Below, one piece after another: positions 1 to 5,510 of a stretch of DNA of 7,807 nt. The notes under the pieces were generated by a model that was given only the letters and a program-made list of their open reading frames with translations, was not told the origin of the DNA and ran no database searches. Each line of letters begins with the position of its first letter. Positions within the stretch are counted from its first letter, which is position 1. Position numbers and translations under genes: made by a program. The stretch is from Bacteroidota bacterium (GTDB taxonomy: Bacteria; Bacteroidota; Bacteroidia; JACCXN01): NCBI GenBank assembly GCA_947462515.1, contig CANHPJ010000068.1:1-7807 (forward strand). Reading direction: 5' to 3'.

Positions 1-1
1 A

Positions 2-142
2 AGTGCATATTTTATAAAGCAAAAAGAATTAGTAATTCCCTCTGAAAATATTGCAGATCTCCAAAAGCAGAATTATGTCAAAGCGAAATTCGAGCGAGAA
101 ATAATCTCTAAGCTGGATGATATAATTAAAAACCTAAAATAG
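2..142 (+). CDS. C-terminal end of an unrecognised protein (5' partial)
   Basis: An open frame enters from the left edge and ends at the TAG at 140-142, giving 46 visible residues that end in DDIIKNLK. The tail is rich in Lys, Glu, Asp and Ile and looks mostly helical and soluble. I see no membrane segment, no metal-binding cysteines and no catalytic motif. The stop lies 45 bp before the next ATG in the same direction, so co-transcription with the next gene is possible. The family cannot be named from this fragment. The case for coding rests on the uninterrupted frame and on the sensible spacing to the next gene. A chance open frame of this size in A+T-rich DNA is less likely but not excluded. 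Confidence 0.6.
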   Translation, partial: SAYFIKQKELVIPSENIADLQKQNYVKAKFEREIISKLDDIIKNLK

Positions 143-187
143 TTCTTTTTTTTGATTAAAGCCATACATTTAACCTTTCTAAGTTAA

Positions 188-814
188 ATGAAAATTTTAG
201 TGATGAAAAAATATAATCTTTTGCTATTAATTTTGTTTGCTCCATTGTGGGCAATTAGTCAGGACATAATAATTGCCAAGAATGGCTCTTATCTTAATTG
301 TAAAATTATCAAAGAAGATAGTTCAAAAGTGTTCTACGAAACAAAGGTGAAAAATCGTCTCGTAGCCGGTTCCATGAATATGTCTGAAGTTAAAAAAATA
401 ATTTATCCTAAAGTCCCAAATGAAAAGACCAAATCAGAAAATGAATTAGGTCTAACTGTTGGTTTTTTGCAGGGAGGCGGCTCCCTCATAGGTGCGGATC
501 TGGAAATGCTATTCCCAAATTCAATTGGAATTCAGTTTGGATTGGGTATCGCCGGATACGGTTGTGCTTTTAATGTCCATCTGAAAAAAACAATTCGGAG
601 TTCTTTCCTTTCCTTACAATATCTGCACCAAGGAATTGGAGATTCGTTTTCCCAAAGCCTTATTGGACCTGCTTTTGTTTATCGTGGTAATAAATGGCTA
701 ACTGCCCAGTTGGGTTTTGGAATTGTTCAAAATAGAGGCTCTGCTTATCCTGTAAAAAATAATTATTCTCCCTTAATGCTAACATATGCATTTGGAGCCT
801 ATTTGCCATTGTAA
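188..814 (+). CDS. Small exported protein with N-terminal beta module and beta-rich C-terminal half
   Basis: This 208-residue protein probably acts in the periplasm or outer membrane; its function is unknown. The N-terminus is a signal peptide: Lys residues, then the hydrophobic run LLLLILFAPLWA, with likely cleavage after AISQ so that the mature protein starts near D26. Residues 26-75 (DIIIAKNGSYLNCKIIKED, then KVFYE) match a short module common in Bacteroidota exported proteins, roughly 'D-x-I-x-x-K/D-N/D-G-x-x-x-x-C-K-I', often found in front of an outer-membrane or membrane part. From about residue 88 to the end the chain alternates polar and hydrophobic residues with many Gly and aromatics, which suggests beta strands, perhaps a small barrel or sandwich. 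The last residue is Leu, not the Phe or Trp usual for outer-membrane barrels, so barrel status is unsure. The in-frame ATG at 203 (MKKYNLLLL) gives an equally good, more conventional signal peptide and may be the true start. Neither start has a Shine-Dalgarno site. Confidence 0.85.
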   Translation: MKILVMKKYNLLLLILFAPLWAISQDIIIAKNGSYLNCKIIKEDSSKVFYETKVKNRLVAGSMNMSEVKKIIYPKVPNEKTKSENELGLTVGFLQGGGSLIGADLEMLFPNSIGIQFGLGIAGYGCAFNVHLKKTIRSSFLSLQYLHQGIGDSFSQSLIGPAFVYRGNKWLTAQLGFGIVQNRGSAYPVKNNYSPLMLTYAFGAYLPL

Positions 815-880
815 GTATTGCTAAACTGTTATATAATTTGGAGATAATCTACTCTTTAATAAATTTAAAGTATTGCTAAA
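813..880 (+). repeat. 13-bp direct repeat pair, aagtattgctaaa
   Basis: Exact copies of aagtattgctaaa lie at 813-825 and 868-880, 55 bp apart start to start. The first copy overlaps the last bases of the preceding stop codon and the second sits in the loop of an A+T inverted repeat. The spacing is about five helical turns, which could suit a regulator, but chance is plausible in DNA of this composition. Confidence 0.5.
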
Positions 881-958
881 TAATAAATTTATAATCATCA
901 AAACGGCATAAAGTTTGAATTTATAATTCTACGGTAATAAATTAATTAATCCGATAGA
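815..958. other. A+T-rich intergenic spacer
   Basis: This 144-bp spacer separates the small exported protein from the large shell gene and has stops in all forward frames. It is strongly A+T-rich and holds a 13-bp direct repeat, a 9-bp inverted repeat, two copies of aatttataat (886-895 and 918-927) and the palindromic run attaattaat (941-950) just before the next start. Its length and repeats make it the likely site of the promoter for the large gene. I could not place a convincing Bacteroidota -33/-7 pair: a TTTG at 914-917 is suitably placed, but the expected TAnnTTTG box downstream is not clear. Confidence 0.6.
859..892. repeat. 9-bp inverted repeat, A+T only
   Basis: ataaattta at 859-867 is the exact reverse complement of taaatttat at 884-892, with a 16-base loop. 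The stem has no G or C and no T-run follows, so it is a poor intrinsic terminator. An operator-like site or chance are the alternatives. Confidence 0.35.
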
Positions 959-3900
959 ATGCGACGTTTAAATAAAAACTGTTTTGTAAGGCCGATATCA
1001 GCAATGCTGGTAATTGCAATTTTAAATAGTGCCTTCCCAATAAATGCTAAAGCAAAAACTTTTGCTTTTTCTTCATCCCATGAAAACAATCCGCTTGCTG
1101 GTCTTTCTGTAAATCAGGTGACTGGCGATTTTTCATATAGTCTTCCTCTAATGACTATTCCCGGCGTTATTGGAGGTTTCCCTTTAAATTTATCTTATAA
1201 TGCAGGAATCGGGGTCGAACAGGAAGCCTCATGGTTGGGTTTGGGCTGGAACCTCTATCCTGGAGGTATTAACCGAAATAGAAAGGGTTTTCCAGATGAT
1301 TGGAGTAGCAAAAAAGTTGAAAATTTCTCCTATAAATATCCAACAGTTTATCATGGAAGTTCAGTTGATGGGATAAATTATTTCCCGACAAGCTTGCTAC
1401 ATGAGGAACAAATTGCTTTTGGAGCTTTATATAATGCAAAAGCTTGGAAGATTGATCGGTTTAATACTCAGGATCCCAATTATGTCATGGATACTCATGA
1501 AAATCCTTACAGCCAAGAAGGTCCGGATGAATTTAGCAATGCACAAAATTCCACACTTTCCTTCCCGAGTTATGATGATTATGAGCTCGTTTCACCCGAT
1601 TTTGTGACAAAAATGTCACCGAAAATTTTTGAGTTTGGAACCATAACCGGTAAGGGGAAAATATTCGCCAACTGGGAGGAAACGGCGGTTTATGAAAGAC
1701 GCTTGCCAAAGTTTGAACTTGCCTATTCAAATCGATTTAAATTTACCGATCGCAAAGTACATTTCTATCTTGATGGTGAACATTCTTCTTTTGGTCAAAT
1801 AAAACCGAATCATGTAAAATCAATTTATTACAGTGAATTTGAAGACGTATTATGGAATCCTTATTTTAACGTCTCAAGCCATAATCCTTATGGGGAACAA
1901 GCATATAAGGCTTCAGAAAACCGAATCAAAACAGGTAATTTTGTTAAATGGTATTCCAACTTTGAATTATATTCCTATGGTCATGGTTTGCTGGATGAAA
2001 ATAGTTTGCCTGACAATAATGGTTTTCTTGAATGCGATGAAATAGCAAAGGATCGTAAGAGCCTCAGTATAGATGATCCTCAGGGTATAGGTGCGTTTTC
2101 TGTTACAACGCCCGAGGGTAAAACCTATCATTATTCTCTTCCCGTTTATCAACATGAAGAATTTACTTATCACCAAAAAATAACTGATCCTGATAATGAC
2201 CTCAGTATAAATACCAATTATAATAAATATGCCTATACCTGGCTGCTAACCGCCATAACAGGATCTGATTTTATCGATAAAGGTGATCTTGGTACCATAG
2301 ATCTTTCAGATGAGGGTTATTGGGTGAAATTTGAATATGGAAAATGGACTGAAGGCTATCCGTGGAGAAATCCATATAGCGGAACTAATGAAATTCCTTC
2401 AAACTATTGGTATGATGATAAAACGGATTACTCTAATTATTCTTTTGGCATAAAAGAGTTGTATTATCTCAATAGTATTCAAACCGCATCGCATACTGCA
2501 TTTTTTATTAAAAGCTTGAGAAAAGACGCTCAAAGTCAAAATCAAATTACTTACAATTCATCCGTCAACCATACAGGAAATGAATCCATATCCTTGATGC
2601 CATCTGAAAGACATCAGGTACTTAAACTTGATAAAATAATCTTGTTAAATAATGAAGATGCCCACTTAGTCAACAAGGAAAATTTAAACACGCATTTTCT
2701 GACTTCTCAAATAGGCCAGATTATTAAAAATGACCTTCCTTATAGAGAGTTCAATATCTATCTGGAAAAAAATGTCCTTGATTTAAAGGATATAGAGGCT
2801 AATTTAACCCAGATAGAAAGTGAGGCAGTTCAAATTGTCGACTTTAATCAAACCTATGAGCTCTGCTCAAATAAGGTAAATTCACCTGCCATAGGTAAGC
2901 TTACCTTGAAGTCGATTGATCATTTTAATAATAAGAAAATTAAAACCCAGCCATCTTTTAAGTTTTCATATCTTAAAAATCCGGTTAATGTCAGCTCCTA
3001 CAAGGATAGATGGGGATTCTATTCGCTCAAGGAAGATGATCAGTCAAAACCAGATGCCGATGCCTGGAGTCTTAATGAAATACTATTGCCCTCAGGCGGG
3101 AAAATTTCGGTTACTTATGAGTCTGATACTTATGGTGAGATAGAAACAATGAATGGTGGACCTTTTTGGGGCAAAATAGGAGGAGGGATCAGAGTATCGG
3201 AAATTAAAATTGATGAGGGTTCTAATAATACTTTCTCCAAGTATAGTTATGTTAATCCCAATACAAATCAAAGTTCCGGAGTAATATCTTATCGGCCAAA
3301 TGTATCGGGTTTTATTCCTTATGTTTTTGAATTGCCTCCCCCTTGCGTTAGATATGAATATGTCACTGTCGAGGAATTTGGAAATGATAAGTCCTTGCTT
3401 AAAAAAACACAATCCAAATTTGATGTGAGGGGAAAAGTCCTTGTGAAAGATATTCAACATTCTCCCTATGCGGGAGTTCATCAAGATAAAAATGCTGACG
3501 GCGAAATTTTGCATTCCTTTGATATCCGCCTTCGAGCATCTGTTGTCATTGATCATAGTGCTGCGCTTGGCCGCACGCTATCATCAACTACTTTTAATAA
3601 ATTGAATCAAATAATAGAAAAGACCATATTCGAATATTATCCAATTTCTGAAATAAAAGCAGGTATAAGGCAGGAAGCATTCAATCAATTTAAAAGGTTT
3701 TATAAACCCTGGAGTATTGACCATGTTAAAAGTGATAATTATTTTATTACAACATTATCAAGCAAAGTATGCTATCCTAATGTGCTGAAAAAAATATCCA
3801 AAACTAGTAATGGATTGACTAAAATAGATGAATTTGGAGACCTATCCTTTACCAATAATGGCTTCGATTTATTAAGTGGAAAACCATTGGTGACCAGAAC

Positions 3901-5245
3901 CTATCTGTCTAATAAAGAATACAAAACAATTTCGGTGCCGTGCTATAACAAAATCCCCTATGCTAAAATGGGGTCAAAAGCTGATGATATTACTAATAAA
4001 AATATGCTCGTTCAGGAGACTGCTACATATGTTTATGCCAAAGAGGATCTTAATTTTGTTCCTCCTTCAAATGTAAATCCAAATCATGCTGATTTAAGTC
4101 AGATAGAAGAGTATGACTTGCATTCTAATCAGAGAATAGCTACCCAAAATACTTCAATGGATGATGCAGATCTAATAAAAGCTACGGTGCAAACCTGGAA
4201 ACCTAACTGGAATTACAGGGGCTTGAATTCAAACAAAAATTCATTTATAGACAGCGCTTACCATACCGATCAGGTTTGGAAACCTCATCAGAATTTTGTT
4301 TGGAACTCAATAACAAATTATGACGGCACCATTAAAACCAAGTCAGGAGTAAAACAAAGATTTACCGATTTTGACTGGACAGGTCTAAATATAAAAGACA
4401 ATTGGAAAAGGGTTTTTGATATTAAACGAATCGATAAAAACGCTAATGCTATAGAATCTAGTGACATATACGGCTATTCTTATTCTGTAAAAACAGATTT
4501 AAATTGCCGATTCCCAATAGCCAAGTGTAATGCCAATTATGGTGAGTTTGCCTTTTCAGGAGCTGAAGAAATCATCGCTAATACCAACTTCTTTGATGGA
4601 GAGGTCTCTGGCGCATCAAATCGTTTTAATGCTGAAAAATCTCCTCAATTCGCTCATACTGGAGATTTTTCAATTAGACTTAATACTAAATCCGATGGTT
4701 TTAAATATACTACTCTAATTGGGGCAGAGAATAATCAAATGAAAAAAGGTAAAAAATATAAAGCTTCTGTGTGGCTTCGCAGTGAGGTGTTTTCTGAAAC
4801 TGCACCTAAGGAGGCTACTCTGACCTACAGGCTTTGGAACGCTGATGATCTTCTGGAATCAACAAGTGTTAACCCACTTACAACAAAAGTTGAAAAAGCA
4901 GGCAATTGGTATTTAATGACCATCGATATAGAGATACCTGATTCAATCCCGGTAAATAAAATTGAGATAATTGCCTCCGCTAATGCTATACCGGAAAATC
5001 CAATTTATTTCGACGATTTCAGAGTACACCCAATGTCAAATCCGCTTTTGGCATATGTTTATAATAGAAAACTTGGCTTAACTTCTGCATCGCTAGATGG
5101 AGATAATTTTGGAACTAAATATATATACGATAATAAAGGAGTTCTTATTGAAGAGCACCATGAATTTATAGATAGAAATGGAATAGGTGGATTTATTAAA
5201 ATTAAAGAAAATACGCATAATTATTCAAGAGATGTTAATGATTAA
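959..5245 (+). CDS. Exported RHS/YD-type shell protein with C-terminal carbohydrate-binding-like domain
   Basis: This 1428-residue exported protein belongs to the large RHS-like family of Bacteroidota; its role is not established. The N-terminus is a signal peptide: basic RRLNKN, hydrophobic AMLVIAIL, likely cleavage after AKA near residue 32. The family N-terminal block follows: GLSVNQVTGDFSYSLPL (48-64), then EASWLGLGWN (89-98) and PGGINRN (101-107). Other family landmarks are KDRWGFY (682-688), VTYESD (718-723), KIGGGIRV (739-746) and ANYGEFAFSGAEE (1192-1204). Residues about 1207-1357 look like a CBM4/9-type jelly roll: a conserved AHTG-x-x-SIRL strand, a KGKKYKASVWLRS strand and a closing YFDDFRV. 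A single YD-like element, YIYDNKGVL (1388-1396), precedes the end. There is no RHS core, no run of YD repeats, no C-terminal toxin and no type IX sorting domain. In family members I know, the chain often ends just after a similar YxYD element, so it is probably complete. The ATG at 1004 is a weaker alternative start because it loses the basic n-region. Confidence 0.9.
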   Translation: MRRLNKNCFVRPISAMLVIAILNSAFPINAKAKTFAFSSSHENNPLAGLSVNQVTGDFSYSLPLMTIPGVIGGFPLNLSYNAGIGVEQEASWLGLGWNLYPGGINRNRKGFPDDWSSKKVENFSYKYPTVYHGSSVDGINYFPTSLLHEEQIAFGALYNAKAWKIDRFNTQDPNYVMDTHENPYSQEGPDEFSNAQNSTLSFPSYDDYELVSPDFVTKMSPKIFEFGTITGKGKIFANWEETAVYERRLPKFELAYSNRFKFTDRKVHFYLDGEHSSFGQIKPNHVKSIYYSEFEDVLWNPYFNVSSHNPYGEQAYKASENRIKTGNFVKWYSNFELYSYGHGLLDENSLPDNNGFLECDEIAKDRKSLSIDDPQGIGAFSVTTPEGKTYHYSLPVYQHEEFTYHQKITDPDNDLSINTNYNKYAYTWLLTAITGSDFIDKGDLGTIDLSDEGYWVKFEYGKWTEGYPWRNPYSGTNEIPSNYWYDDKTDYSNYSFGIKELYYLNSIQTASHTAFFIKSLRKDAQSQNQITYNSSVNHTGNESISLMPSERHQVLKLDKIILLNNEDAHLVNKENLNTHFLTSQIGQIIKNDLPYREFNIYLEKNVLDLKDIEANLTQIESEAVQIVDFNQTYELCSNKVNSPAIGKLTLKSIDHFNNKKIKTQPSFKFSYLKNPVNVSSYKDRWGFYSLKEDDQSKPDADAWSLNEILLPSGGKISVTYESDTYGEIETMNGGPFWGKIGGGIRVSEIKIDEGSNNTFSKYSYVNPNTNQSSGVISYRPNVSGFIPYVFELPPPCVRYEYVTVEEFGNDKSLLKKTQSKFDVRGKVLVKDIQHSPYAGVHQDKNADGEILHSFDIRLRASVVIDHSAALGRTLSSTTFNKLNQIIEKTIFEYYPISEIKAGIRQEAFNQFKRFYKPWSIDHVKSDNYFITTLSSKVCYPNVLKKISKTSNGLTKIDEFGDLSFTNNGFDLLSGKPLVTRTYLSNKEYKTISVPCYNKIPYAKMGSKADDITNKNMLVQETATYVYAKEDLNFVPPSNVNPNHADLSQIEEYDLHSNQRIATQNTSMDDADLIKATVQTWKPNWNYRGLNSNKNSFIDSAYHTDQVWKPHQNFVWNSITNYDGTIKTKSGVKQRFTDFDWTGLNIKDNWKRVFDIKRIDKNANAIESSDIYGYSYSVKTDLNCRFPIAKCNANYGEFAFSGAEEIIANTNFFDGEVSGASNRFNAEKSPQFAHTGDFSIRLNTKSDGFKYTTLIGAENNQMKKGKKYKASVWLRSEVFSETAPKEATLTYRLWNADDLLESTSVNPLTTKVEKAGNWYLMTIDIEIPDSIPVNKIEIIASANAIPENPIYFDDFRVHPMSNPLLAYVYNRKLGLTSASLDGDNFGTKYIYDNKGVLIEEHHEFIDRNGIGGFIKIKENTHNYSRDVND
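4577..5032 (+). other. CBM4/9-like domain within the RHS-type protein
   Basis: Residues about 1207-1358 have the layout of a galactose-binding-like carbohydrate-binding module: an opening N-x-x-F-DGEVSG strand, then AHTGDFSIRL, a KKGKKYKASVWLRSE strand, a W-Y-L-M-T-I-D strand near the middle and a closing IYFDDFRVHP. In this fold the final D-D-F/V strand is typical, and the aspartate often binds structural calcium. The ligand cannot be read from the sequence. The block sits between the shell and the last YD-like element, as in other proteins of this family. Confidence 0.65.
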
Positions 5246-5261
5246 GGATCCATAAATATTT

Positions 5262-5295
5262 GAATTATTCTAGCAAATAGTTTTTTTCTTTTTTT
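5262..5295 (+). terminator. Weak A+T hairpin followed by T-tracts
   Basis: gaattatt (5262-5269) can pair with aatagttt (5276-5283), giving eight pairs including two G-U, with the loop ctagca. The right arm runs into T-rich sequence: T7 at 5281-5287, one C, then T7 at 5289-5295. It lies 16 bp past the stop of the large gene, where a terminator is expected. The stem contains no G-C pair, so its strength is doubtful. Confidence 0.4.
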
Positions 5296-5406
5296 ATCTA
5301 TTTAGGTTTTGCTTTTAGCAGGCCTTTTAGGTTCTACTCCATTGTTTTAGCATTAGCAATTATTCTTTTCTAATTTGCATATGGAATAGAGCAGCTTGTT
5401 TATCCA

Positions 5407-5421
5407 AAGCCGGAATGGCTT
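5407..5421 (+). repeat. Short hairpin aagcc/ggctt
   Basis: aagcc (5407-5411) and ggctt (5417-5421) form a perfect 5-bp stem around ggaat. A T6 run follows only 14 bases later (5436-5441), too far for a standard intrinsic terminator. It may be a backup terminator, an mRNA leader structure or chance. Confidence 0.25.
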
Positions 5422-5452
5422 ATTTATTCTCCCCGTTTTTTCAGTCAAATTA

Positions 5453-5469
5453 ACCACCCCAAAAGTGGT
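5453..5469 (+). repeat. Short hairpin accac/gtggt before the transferase gene
   Basis: accac (5453-5457) and gtggt (5465-5469) form a perfect 5-bp stem with a 7-base loop, 41 bases before the ATG at 5511. As a broken palindrome it could be an operator half-site pair or a leader hairpin. It is short enough to be chance. Confidence 0.25.
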
Positions 5470-5510
5470 ATAGTTTATGTATTTCAAATTATGATTGAAA
5501 TTGATAAGCT

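Larger units (their letters stand above)
5246..5510. other. Intergenic spacer, non-coding
   Basis: This 265-bp spacer has stops in all forward frames, and I see no remnant of a continued RHS protein in it. It contains a terminator-like hairpin with T-tracts at its start, three ttttag motifs between about 5313 and 5352 (two of them ttttagca), and two short G+C-containing hairpins nearer the next gene. It probably ends one transcription unit and starts another. I could not assign a clear Bacteroidota promoter. Confidence 0.6.

Noticed and set aside
143..187. Terminator between the left-edge gene and the small exported protein
   Set aside because: A T-run is present at about 143-154 after the stop, but no hairpin that would make an intrinsic terminator can be drawn before it.
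914..950. Possible Bacteroidota promoter (TTTG at 914-917)
   Set aside because: The -33-like TTTG is present, but no good TAnnTTTG box lies at the expected distance, so it is not listed as a promoter.
3092..3556. 154-codon open frame on the minus strand
   Set aside because: It lies wholly inside the well-supported RHS-type gene on the other strand, its translation resembles no family I know and it lacks a sensible signal or domain pattern. It is a shadow frame.
959..5245. Insecticidal toxin complex (TcB/TcC) or polymorphic toxin reading of the large gene
   Set aside because: No RHS core with its self-cleavage motif, no variable C-terminal toxin and no adjacent immunity-like gene are visible.
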